Part shown: piece after piece, positions 45,584 to 53,145 of the stretch | How positions within the stretch are numbered: the first letter of the stretch is position 1 | Layout of the letters: each line of letters opens with the position of its first letter | Source: a virus | Virus record (IMG/VR): IMGVR_UViG_3300020411_002891 | Span: 1 to 57,355 of that record | Direction: 5' to 3' (one strand) | DNA length: 57,355 nt | The notes under the pieces: generated by a model | What the model was told of the DNA's origin: nothing | The model's database searches: none | Seen by the model: only the letters and a program-made list of their open reading frames with translations | Program-made: the position numbers and the translations under genes

Positions 45584-46468
45584 ATGGAATATCCACATCG
45601 CCGGTACCTGCTTTATCTGCTCTCAAAGAAGCTAACTTCTTTCGAGATAATGGCGGACTGTACCGACAGATGTTTACTGCCGCCTAGCGAAGAAGATATA
45701 CAGGCACTTGCATCAGATCTGGGGCCTCCGCCTAAGCACTGGAAAGCAAACATAGAAAAGTCTGGTACGACTTTTTATCGATGGCTTCGGGATCACAGAC
45801 TGCTAGATGCTTGGCGCAACACCGAACTGTTCGTTGAGGCTCGAGACTTTTTGCTTAAAGCAAATATCCGAAAGGATTTCGAGGCCCTCGTTTTAATGAA
45901 GGGTGATGTAGAGGAGGCTCGCAACGAGCTTCTACTCAACTACACAGATCGTTTGGTGCCTTCGCTCCGAGTACTTTCTAAGTATTGCGAATACTTTTGG
46001 AATCTTGGCGACATGTCTCAGGACGGGGTCTTTAACTTTCTACGCTCTAACCAAGAGCGCGAAGAGCTCCTTCCTGCGGTACGTGGTGATCTAGCCCAAA
46101 CATACGGACGACTAGGCTTACGTCAGCGTATTGAGGCAGAGCTGTTCTACGACAACTTAATCGCCTTAGCTAACCAGCAAGTTGAGCACGCACGTAGGTC
46201 TGGTCCGCAGAACCTTAATGGCAGTGCTTTAATGGGTATTGCTGCCCTTACTCGTCAGGCTATGGATGCAGTTGCCTCTCGTGATGAAATGCACAAAGCC
46301 GAGGTTGGCGGCGTCCTTGAATCCGTTAAGGAAGAGGCGATGGCATTTAGGATGCGGATAATCGAAGATTCCGAAATACCATCATTAGATGAAATTAAGC
46401 AGAAGGAAGTAATAGATGCAGAATTTACAGAAGCAGGAAATCTCAGGCAATTCCCTGGAGCCAAGTAG
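45584..46468 (+). CDS. Helical protein, possible terminase small subunit, 294 aa
   Basis: The N-terminal part 'HRRYLLYLLSKKLTSFEIMA' and 'GTTFYRWLRDHRLL' look like helical DNA-binding elements. The C-terminal two thirds are long helices. It lies upstream of the large terminase with four small genes between. DNA-binding style N-terminus, size and position would fit a small terminase subunit, but there is no diagnostic motif. Confidence 0.4.
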   Translation: MEYPHRRYLLYLLSKKLTSFEIMADCTDRCLLPPSEEDIQALASDLGPPPKHWKANIEKSGTTFYRWLRDHRLLDAWRNTELFVEARDFLLKANIRKDFEALVLMKGDVEEARNELLLNYTDRLVPSLRVLSKYCEYFWNLGDMSQDGVFNFLRSNQEREELLPAVRGDLAQTYGRLGLRQRIEAELFYDNLIALANQQVEHARRSGPQNLNGSALMGIAALTRQAMDAVASRDEMHKAEVGGVLESVKEEAMAFRMRIIEDSEIPSLDEIKQKEVIDAEFTEAGNLRQFPGAK

Positions 46469-46469
46469 C

Positions 46470-46862
46470 ATGGATATGCCAATCCCAACCCCAATCGAAT
46501 TCGAAACAAAGAGTTTTAAGTTCTTTGATGTAGAGTTCACTGAGCGCGGTAATGACGTGGTGTACCACTTCTGGCCCGTTCGGGGAGAGTCGGACTTCCC
46601 ACCTAAGTTTGGAGAGACTCTAGAGAAGGCATTTCTTAGTGTTTTGCCAGAGAGTGCTGACGTACGTGCTGAGTATATGGATAAGTTTGAGGCTGAGATG
46701 TTGATGCGTTTTGACGACGACGCAACCCAAGAATCCGAGCCCGTACCTACCTACTATATCCGTGTAGTGGGCTGGGCAGACAACCCAATGTGTGACATCA
46801 TCTTAAAGAACAGAGTCCTCAATAACTTAGAGGCTTTTGTTGCTGAGGAACTAAAACAATGA
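46470..46862 (+). CDS. Small acidic structural protein, 130 aa
   Basis: ATG 46470 follows the previous stop by one base, with GGAG 9 bases upstream. An alternative ATG at 46416 would overlap the upstream gene by 53 bases. The product is alpha/beta with acidic surface ('SKFKF'-like strand, 'VRAEYMDKFEAEMLMRFDDD'). Probably a head completion or tail-adaptor type protein; no family recognised. Confidence 0.55.
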   Translation: MDMPIPTPIEFETKSFKFFDVEFTERGNDVVYHFWPVRGESDFPPKFGETLEKAFLSVLPESADVRAEYMDKFEAEMLMRFDDDATQESEPVPTYYIRVVGWADNPMCDIILKNRVLNNLEAFVAEELKQ

Positions 46863-47245
46863 TCATGAGTAAGAAGTTTACTACCGCGAATGCCCTCGCT
46901 AAGTTTTTGCGGGGCTCCGTAGTATCTAGCGGCACAACAACGACGCTCTCTGGAACCGATTTTAAGGACACTGCCGCGGACTTTAATACCGACGGCATTG
47001 CCGTAGGGGATGCTGTATATATTTCCGGCGAGAAGACAGCGCTCACCATTGAGTCTATCTCAGGTACGCCAGCCACCGCAAAAATAGGGTTTACTCTATC
47101 TGCCGATGCTTCTGGCAGTGCTGGGGCTAACTACAGAATCTGTACCGATCAGATCGCCGCTTCTGATGTCCTTAGCATCTCTTTTGATAGCGCCAGCTCC
47201 ACCTGGTCGCTTATCTGGGATGGAATACCCGGCGCTAGCTTCTAG
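46859..47245 (+). CDS. Small beta-domain structural protein, 128 aa
   Basis: ATG overlaps the previous stop. After a short helix the chain is one beta module: 'DFKDTAADFNTDGIAVGDA' then 'VYISGEKTALTIESIS'. This follows the same 'D...F...(V/I)..GD.(I/V).(I/Y).G' pattern as modules within the 1855-aa structural protein at 556-6123. Likely a virion surface or decoration-type protein. Confidence 0.55.
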   Translation: MIMSKKFTTANALAKFLRGSVVSSGTTTTLSGTDFKDTAADFNTDGIAVGDAVYISGEKTALTIESISGTPATAKIGFTLSADASGSAGANYRICTDQIAASDVLSISFDSASSTWSLIWDGIPGASF

Positions 47246-47254
47246 GATATTAAT

Positions 47255-47737
47255 ATGCACCCGCTATTTATTGCGTTTAATGACGAGCTTGAGAAGATTG
47301 CTGGAGTCCCTAGACGATTAAGGGTGCTGGATAAGTTGCCTTTTGCGGAGCGCATGAAACGTAGAGTTTTTACCTACGGATCTGACATGATGGGAGCGCA
47401 CAACGTAGGTAAAGAAAGTTTTAGAACCGCAGTACGTCACTCTAAAGACCCTACTATGCGCAAGTATATGACGGAGCCTTTAGAACAGCGTAAGAAAGAT
47501 ATAATCGAACTAGGTAGGAAGCGTAAGGCCCGCGCTCGTAGAGCAGCTGAGCTTCGTCAGGCTACGGCTACTGCATACAAGCCAGGAACTCCGATGAGTC
47601 AGACAGGTAGGCGGTCGGAAGCGCTTAACGTTGAGGTCGCGCCTAAAGGACTTAAACGACGGATTCAGGACGGAGGTAAGACGCGTAGCCCTACGTTCAA
47701 GGACTACGTAAAGTCTACTAAGGGTATTGGTGGATAG
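47255..47737 (+). CDS. Basic head-region protein with DELEKIA leader, 160 aa
   Basis: The N-terminus 'HPLFIAFNDELEKIAGV' is a model copy of the recurring signal, an aromatic residue followed by ELEKIA. The body is strongly basic ('RKRKARARRAAELRQ'), as expected for a DNA-associated internal head protein. It lies just before a convergent leftward gene, whose stop abuts its own. Confidence 0.65.
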   Translation: MHPLFIAFNDELEKIAGVPRRLRVLDKLPFAERMKRRVFTYGSDMMGAHNVGKESFRTAVRHSKDPTMRKYMTEPLEQRKKDIIELGRKRKARARRAAELRQATATAYKPGTPMSQTGRRSEALNVEVAPKGLKRRIQDGGKTRSPTFKDYVKSTKGIGG

Positions 47738-48115
47738 CTAAGCAGGATCTGGTCGGTTTCCCTTCCAGTTCTTCTGCTGTCTCTTTAGTTGCTCCAACTC
47801 TGGTTCTGGTTTCTTGGGCCACCAAGTTATGTTTATAGAAGCTCTAACGGGAACTTCTTTTTCATCCGTGTAGTACGAGGTGCCGGCAGGTAGCATCTCA
47901 AACTTGGCCTCTACTCCTACGTTTTCTACTTGCATTTTAAGCCAGTCTATAGAGAATCTACGTAAGGCAAGATCTGTCTTATCTCCCGGGTTAACGTCTT
48001 GTACGGGGATTCTAGCTATCTGAAGATCCCCCTCTTGAGTATGCTGTACGTAGGGCAACACTCTTTCTCCACTGATCTTGGATAGAGTGTCTAGTAGAGG
48101 TTGGAGATCAAGCAT
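47738..48115 (-). CDS. Alpha/beta protein, antiparallel to terminase, 125 aa
   Basis: The predicted protein starts at the ATG on the minus strand that shares the CATG palindrome with the TerL start. It is a well-formed mixed sequence ('MLDLQPLLDTLSKISGERV', 'ALRRFSIDWLKMQVENVGV', 'VRASINITWWPKKPEPE'), and no rightward gene occupies the stretch. AAGGGG lies about 12 bases upstream. Function unknown. Its position between the small basic gene and terminase, opposite to both, is unusual. Confidence 0.6.
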   Translation of the reverse strand: MLDLQPLLDTLSKISGERVLPYVQHTQEGDLQIARIPVQDVNPGDKTDLALRRFSIDWLKMQVENVGVEAKFEMLPAGTSYYTDEKEVPVRASINITWWPKKPEPELEQLKRQQKNWKGNRPDPA

Positions 48116-49790
48116 GTCAGTAGTAGTCCCCTTAAATAACAACGGCTCTGTTCAGCTCACTCCCTATGAGTTTACTCAGTTTGCCGTTCGACATAAAGGC
48201 GTTCCTATTTCTTTAGTAGATCGCCCCTGGCTGCGTAGGATATATAACTGCCCAGTAACTAGGAATGGTAGTTCAGATCTACAGAGAAAGATGTTGCTCA
48301 TCTTTGGTCGTCAGTGCGAGAAGAGCACGACCATCGGAAATATGCTGATCTCTTTAGCTAACCTAAACCCATACCTACGCTTACTGTATGTAACTGCATC
48401 TAATCAGCAGATGGGTGAGTTCTCTGATGAGCGGTTGCGTGCCGTTATTGCGGATAGCCCTGCCTTACTCAATATGACTGGTTTCACTACCAAAGGCGGT
48501 AGAGAGACTCAAAACGTACAGACTAAGAGATGGCTAAACCAGTCAAAGATTGTTCTTCGTTCCGTATACCGAAGTGCTGACCGTGTTCGTGGTGTTGCTA
48601 CTGACGTTCTTGGGGTGGACGAGCTTCAGGATATCTACACTGACAGTCTTCCCGTTATTGAGGAGACCTTATTCCACTGCGAGCAACCAGACGGCCCAAT
48701 CTCTATTTACGCCGGTACGCCAAAGACTTTTGATAACCCCCTTGAGTTCTACTGGGCTAGGTTCTCTACTCAGAACGAGTGGCTGACCAAGTGTGATTCC
48801 TGTGGCAAGTGGAACACTATTGAAGAAGAGAATATCGGCCCAGTAGGGTTGATATGCACTAAGTGCAAGCACCTACTTAATCCTGTAGAGAACGGGCAGT
48901 GGGTACGATACGGAAAAGAAGATCAAGAGTGGGAGGGTTTCCGACTGCCTCAGCCGATTGTTCCTTACGCCTACCATAAAGATAGAACTATCTTTGAGCG
49001 ACACTGGACGGGGCTGCTCAATAAGCAAAAAAGGTATCCTCGCCCTAGATTTCTTAACGAGGTTATGGCCAGGTCGTATGACTCCGGTACTAAGCCAGTC
49101 ACGCTACAAGAGGTGCGTGAGTGCTGCATAGCAGGGAATCAACTTCTTAAGAGTATACCTAAGAGCCGCTCGCCGGTGATAGGGCGGAAGACTTGGGCTG
49201 GCATCGATTGGGGTACTGGGGACGCCTCGTATACAATCCTATCTATTTGGACTTACGACCAAGGCGGACGGTTCTTGCTTTTGTTTGCGAAGAAGTACGA
49301 AGGAGCCGAGTCAGACCCTGATCACTCAATACAAGACATTATTCGTATATGCCGAGGGTTTAATGTAGATCGTATTGGCTGTGACTGGGGGTTTGGGTTT
49401 TACCCCAACGCACAGCTAAAGAAGGCTTTTGGGGCTTCTAAGGTAATCTTGTACCAACACGCGGGTTCTCAGAAAGATAAGGTGCGCTGGGATAAGGCTG
49501 GCGGCAAGTTTACTACTCACCGAACACAAGTAATGCAGGACATATTTACGCTTATTAAGAAGGGTCCTGTATCTGGTGGTATTGCGTTCCCTTCTTGGGA
49601 TGAGATGGAGCCGTACGCTAATGATATTCTATCGGTTTACTCTGAGTATTCGGAAAGGCGTAGGGAGCTTGTTTTCGATCACCCAAGAAATGTTCCGGAT
49701 GACTTTCTACATACTATTGTTTACGCGTTCTTGGTGAGCCAGTTTGATCATAGAAGGCCCGACTTAAACTCACCGGGTATTAAGAGATAG
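48114..49790 (+). CDS. Terminase large subunit (TerL)
   Basis: ATG 48114 (GGAG 7 bases upstream) gives 558 aa. The ATPase has a P-loop GRQCEKST (65-72) and Walker B 'VLGVDE' (165-170). A zinc ribbon (C227, C230, C248, C251) lies between the ATPase and nuclease, as in GpA-like terminases. The nuclease has 'GIDWG' and 'IGCDWG' acidic segments and a final 'PDDFLH'. The usual Gly before the P-loop Lys is Glu. TerL packages DNA into the prohead through the portal and cuts the concatemer. Confidence 0.9.
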   Translation: MSVVVPLNNNGSVQLTPYEFTQFAVRHKGVPISLVDRPWLRRIYNCPVTRNGSSDLQRKMLLIFGRQCEKSTTIGNMLISLANLNPYLRLLYVTASNQQMGEFSDERLRAVIADSPALLNMTGFTTKGGRETQNVQTKRWLNQSKIVLRSVYRSADRVRGVATDVLGVDELQDIYTDSLPVIEETLFHCEQPDGPISIYAGTPKTFDNPLEFYWARFSTQNEWLTKCDSCGKWNTIEEENIGPVGLICTKCKHLLNPVENGQWVRYGKEDQEWEGFRLPQPIVPYAYHKDRTIFERHWTGLLNKQKRYPRPRFLNEVMARSYDSGTKPVTLQEVRECCIAGNQLLKSIPKSRSPVIGRKTWAGIDWGTGDASYTILSIWTYDQGGRFLLLFAKKYEGAESDPDHSIQDIIRICRGFNVDRIGCDWGFGFYPNAQLKKAFGASKVILYQHAGSQKDKVRWDKAGGKFTTHRTQVMQDIFTLIKKGPVSGGIAFPSWDEMEPYANDILSVYSEYSERRRELVFDHPRNVPDDFLHTIVYAFLVSQFDHRRPDLNSPGIKR

Positions 49791-49812
49791 CGAAAAAAGA
49801 CTTTCATATGTA

Positions 49813-49840
49813 GAGGCCCCTCCCGAATGGGAGGGGCCTC
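49813..49840. terminator. Bidirectional hairpin terminator after TerL
   Basis: Perfect 12-base arms GAGGCCCCTCCC / GGGAGGGGCCTC around GAAT. It lies 22 bases after the TerL stop and 17 bases before the end of a convergent gene. The T-tract on the right is weak (GTTGT), but the stem is very stable. Confidence 0.85.
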
Positions 49841-49857
49841 GTTGTACACGGCTTTGT

Positions 49858-50388
49858 TTAGCCGTTGGCTGCTGCACCCATTGGCACAACTTCTCCGCTG
49901 TGGAGAGCAGCGTTCTCAACCGAGAGACGCTTAGCCTTGCGGCCCCAAGTGAGGTAGCCGATAAGACCGGTACCCAGGAAGGTACCGCCAACGCTCATCC
50001 AGAATGTCTTCTTGGATGGGCGTCCGAGAGCCTCAGCAACTTGCGCTGCCTGCTCTTGTGTGAGAGTTTCGCCTGCATTGATAGTTTGAGTGTCGGCCAC
50101 GTTGGCCTCCTTTTTGTTTTGGTTTGTGGAATTAACTTCAGCTTCTGCAACGCCTTGCGCGATGCCTTTGCCCAACTGCCTACCGAACTCCTGAGGCTCA
50201 GCCAGCTGAGAGAGTACAGACTCCATGAGAATGGCTCCTGTCTTCTCGTCCAACACTTTTTGTGTCAGTGGACGAGACGCTCTCGGCTTTCGAGTTTGCC
50301 GGGGTTTGGTAGTTGATTGACCTCTGGATCGAGAAGTCGCTTTAGCCTTAGTTGGCTTTTTGGTGGAATCAGATTTGGCTGTTGCCAT
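49858..50388 (-). CDS. Basic protein with C-terminal membrane helix, 176 aa
   Basis: The N-terminal 45 residues are Lys/Arg/Thr/Pro-rich ('KPTKAKATSRSRGQST'), like a histone tail. A helical middle follows, then a C-terminal hydrophobic stretch 'FWMSVGGTFLGTGLIGYLTWG' that could span a membrane. AAAGGAGGG directly precedes the ATG, suggesting strong translation. It is transcribed opposite to terminase and behind a structured leader. Function unknown; DNA-to-membrane linking is one possibility. Confidence 0.65.
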   Translation of the reverse strand: MATAKSDSTKKPTKAKATSRSRGQSTTKPRQTRKPRASRPLTQKVLDEKTGAILMESVLSQLAEPQEFGRQLGKGIAQGVAEAEVNSTNQNKKEANVADTQTINAGETLTQEQAAQVAEALGRPSKKTFWMSVGGTFLGTGLIGYLTWGRKAKRLSVENAALHSGEVVPMGAAANG

Positions 50389-50402
50389 CTTTTCCCTCCT
50401 TT

Positions 50403-50442
50403 GTTTGGAATGCTAAGAGCGGATTCTCTTTTGCTTCCAAAC
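50403..50442 (-). promoter_or_regulatory. Inverted repeat/hairpin in the leader of the basic membrane protein
   Basis: On the minus strand GTTTGGAA and TTCCAAAC pair (8 bp). Inside them AAGAG and CTCTT pair (with a 4x4 internal loop), leaving a 6-base loop. The 3' arm ends just before the AAAGGAGGG ribosome site. A -10-like TATAAG lies at 50450-50445, so transcription may start within the left arm; the repeat could act as DNA operator or RNA switch. Confidence 0.5.
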
Positions 50443-50492
50443 AACTTATAGGGAAAAAGATCGGTTATTTTCACTTTTGCTGATTCGCTGAT

Positions 50493-51188
50493 TTAGGCCC
50501 TTGAAGCTATGTATTTGGCGATGTAAACATCTATAAAGCCGGGTTTAATATCCAACTGTTCCCGCAATGATAGGGCTTCTTTCTTGGGGAGTCCCGTAGG
50601 TACTTTAGTAGCGGCACTTATTAGGCCTAGTAGACGATCTTTGGCTCTACACAACCTTGAGTGCAGAGTACCTAGGCCTCTTTCTGGATATGATTCGTGT
50701 TGTTCTATGTAAGGCACCATTCTGTTTATTAGATCAAATAGTGGCGACCAAGCAACTTCTCCTTTGAGGTTGCACAGAGAAAGTAGATCTTCTTCATTAA
50801 GGGACATGGTAGTGTCCGCCACTTCTGACATTCTTCGAATAGACCACCCAGGCTGGGCTAGCTCATCCAAGAACTCTTGGCGTAGGATAAGAAGCTCCGC
50901 TTCTGTGCGTTGGCGTTTTTTGCTACCAAACCCGAGGCCCAGCTTTAATACTTCTAAAGTCTCTTCTATTTTTTGCACTCTACCAATTAGTTCGGTAAGC
51001 TCTTCTCTACTGGGCAATAGCCCCTTTTTTATATTTTCGTATAGGCCATGGACATCTTCTTGAGGTATCCATACCTTTCTTCCGCTATAAACTTTTCTAA
51101 GACGATCTTCTTTCAAGTAGTTAGTTACTTGACGAGTAGATATACCTAAAAGATTAGCAACTTGATTTTTATCGTAAAAACCTTCCAT
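50493..51188 (-). CDS. HTH (MerR/excisionase-type) regulator, 231 aa
   Basis: ATG 51188 is taken as the start because the HTH begins right there; an open frame continues to 51257 but runs into the divergent promoter. Residues 1-55 ('FYDKNQVANLLGISTRQVTN', then 'RKVWIPQEDVHGLYENIKKG') form a helix-turn-helix of the HTH_17/MerR-like type. The rest is helical, with a central coiled coil. No ribosome site is evident upstream. It is divergent from a head operon and probably regulates that and its own gene. Confidence 0.7.
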   Translation of the reverse strand: MEGFYDKNQVANLLGISTRQVTNYLKEDRLRKVYSGRKVWIPQEDVHGLYENIKKGLLPSREELTELIGRVQKIEETLEVLKLGLGFGSKKRQRTEAELLILRQEFLDELAQPGWSIRRMSEVADTTMSLNEEDLLSLCNLKGEVAWSPLFDLINRMVPYIEQHESYPERGLGTLHSRLCRAKDRLLGLISAATKVPTGLPKKEALSLREQLDIKPGFIDVYIAKYIASRA

Positions 51189-51229
51189 GGAAGTAAAGAT
51201 AACACGCTCGGCGGGCCATTTCACGTTCG

Positions 51230-51258
51230 TTGACGTGGTATACCGGTAAGAGTACACT
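51230..51258 (+). promoter_or_regulatory. Sigma70-like promoter of the head-gene operon
   Basis: TTGACG, 17-base spacer, TACACT, with the ATG 11 bases after the -10. CACGT-N6-ACGTG (51222-51237) overlaps the -35, and GGTATACC (51237-51244) lies in the spacer. Either could be an operator for the divergent HTH regulator. Confidence 0.6.
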
Positions 51259-51268
51259 TGAGGTCATC

Positions 51269-52147
51269 ATGAATGAATTTATTGAGAAGCTCGCAAACAC
51301 ACGAAGCAGCTCCACTTCTTCCGACCACTTGCGGCTATTAGCAAAAAGAGCCGCCAGCATTTTTTCGGAAGATCAAGATAGTGGCCTTAACAATGCTATT
51401 TCCTCAGCGATTGGTGGAGAGGACTTAAACAGAGATCAAATCTCTAGAGTTACCGAGATGGCTAACCAAGAGACCTGGAAGCACTTATTTGCTGAGGGTA
51501 ACGGTGATCGCAACGCCAGCTTCTCTCCTGGAGAGAGTTCTTCTATTATTGATTCTCTTGCTACTACCCCCGATCAAGCAGCCGCCCCTATTACTGATTA
51601 TGCAGAGGATCCTCGAGGCGAGTCCATCCCAGATGACCTTGATTTAGAAAACCTCTTTGGAGTATCTAAGGATACTCCTGAGTACGAGTCTTTGAACCCG
51701 TCCCGCTCAGAAGAAGTGGCGCACGACAAGGCTGCCGCTGCCGCTGACTTAGCTCGGCACGGTATTGATGGTCTTATTAGAGAGCTTCAAGACATCAACG
51801 AGTCTTTCTACGAGCAAGTAAAGCAGGCGCACATCAGAGATGGTCATAGCATTCTTCAGATCGCTAAGTCTGTTGCTGAGGTTACTGAGCCTGCGTTTGC
51901 GGAGAATGTAATTCAAGTTGCAGCGACAAAGATGCAGGAAAACGGTATTAAGATCGATCTAGAGAAAGAGGCCAGTATTGCCTCCGCACCCTTCGTAGTA
52001 AACACAGAGCACCCATTACTCGAGACGGCAGTTGTTTTTGAGAAGATTGCGTCTTCTTATGTAAAGGCTGCGAGGACGCAAGAGAAGTTGGAAGCTCATG
52101 CTGCGGACACTGCTAAAGCCCTTAAAGATAAGATTCGGGGCGTATAG
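51269..52147 (+). CDS. Head-region protein with EKLA leader, 292 aa
   Basis: ATG 51269 is preferred to an upstream TTG because it follows the promoter and has GAGGT 4-5 bases upstream. It opens with 'NEFIEKLANTRSS', the recurring signal within the first 9 residues. The protein is acidic in the middle, with later K-A-containing helices ('LEKEASIAS', 'FEKIASSYVKAA'). First gene of the head operon; scaffold or internal protein inferred. Confidence 0.6.
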   Translation: MNEFIEKLANTRSSSTSSDHLRLLAKRAASIFSEDQDSGLNNAISSAIGGEDLNRDQISRVTEMANQETWKHLFAEGNGDRNASFSPGESSSIIDSLATTPDQAAAPITDYAEDPRGESIPDDLDLENLFGVSKDTPEYESLNPSRSEEVAHDKAAAAADLARHGIDGLIRELQDINESFYEQVKQAHIRDGHSILQIAKSVAEVTEPAFAENVIQVAATKMQENGIKIDLEKEASIASAPFVVNTEHPLLETAVVFEKIASSYVKAARTQEKLEAHAADTAKALKDKIRGV

Positions 52148-53145
52148 TGACAGACGCCGAGCTACTACTTCTTTCTGCCAAAGGCTTTCGCGCCTATGAG
52201 TTGGAGAAGTCTGCGAACATAGCCGCTGGCGCAAGAGCGGGCTGGGGCGCGGTAAAGGGTTGGCTCGGTCGCACTGCTTCCAAGTCAACTGCTAAGGCTG
52301 GAGCAAAAGATGTTGCTAACGCCAACCTGCTGACTCGCTTGGGTAGGTCTGCTAAGAAAGATCCTATGGCCGCTGCAGGAGCAACGATGATGTTCCCTGT
52401 GCTTCCCGGCATAGGCAAGAATCCTTTGTATATGCCAATGACCGGAGAAGCTGGGGCAAAACACACTCAGCGAGCGGCACGCAATAAGGCTATACAAAGT
52501 TACTACCAAACAGGAAAACAAAAGAGGCACCCTATGACTCGTCTTGCTTCAGACAATAGATACGAAGGGCTTACGAAAGTTGCCTATGATGAGAGCACTC
52601 TTAGAAGAGCAGCGCAGCTAAGGCGGTCCTTAGAAAAAACTGCGGCGCCTGGTGGTATCTTCGCTAACTTAATGAAGTCTACTCCTAAGAAACTCTTTAT
52701 GCTTGGTGCAGGGCTAACTGCCGGTACAGCAGCAGCGCAGGGCGGCATGACTGCAATCCATCAGGGTATGGGCGCTATGGGCCGTGCGCTGCATAGTGCT
52801 AGAGAAACGAGTGCTTACAACAAGATGTTGAAGGCGGACCCATCACTTAGGTCTGAGCCCGAGGCGCGTAACTATTTTGGCGTAGTCCACCGTGCTAGTC
52901 CGTACATCTCTAGTGAGCCCATTATTGCAGCCGCTACCGTGCGCTCTATGATTGAGTCTCCGTTGGGTGCCCCTGACGAAAGACGTATGCAGTCTGTATT
53001 GGGTACCGAGACTGAATACCGCAAGCAGAGATACCCATGGTCGGGTGGCGGGCAAAAAGCTCCTGGCCCTAGAGATATTGCAGCCGCTGATGATATGTTA
53101 TCTGGAGCTGTACAGAACGCAGCTCAAATGGGTATGTTCACATGA
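52147..53145 (+). CDS. Head-region protein with ELEKSA signal, 332 aa
   Basis: GTG start overlaps the previous stop (TAGTG). The N-terminus 'AYELEKSANIAAGARAG' carries the signal, with further copies at 'LTKVAYDE' and 'SLEKTAAPG'. The body is basic, with a hydrophobic Ala/Gly-rich segment ('LFMLGAGLTAGTAAAQGG') that might be a membrane or packing helix. Probably an internal or ejected head protein. Confidence 0.6.
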   Translation: MTDAELLLLSAKGFRAYELEKSANIAAGARAGWGAVKGWLGRTASKSTAKAGAKDVANANLLTRLGRSAKKDPMAAAGATMMFPVLPGIGKNPLYMPMTGEAGAKHTQRAARNKAIQSYYQTGKQKRHPMTRLASDNRYEGLTKVAYDESTLRRAAQLRRSLEKTAAPGGIFANLMKSTPKKLFMLGAGLTAGTAAAQGGMTAIHQGMGAMGRALHSARETSAYNKMLKADPSLRSEPEARNYFGVVHRASPYISSEPIIAAATVRSMIESPLGAPDERRMQSVLGTETEYRKQRYPWSGGGQKAPGPRDIAAADDMLSGAVQNAAQMGMFT

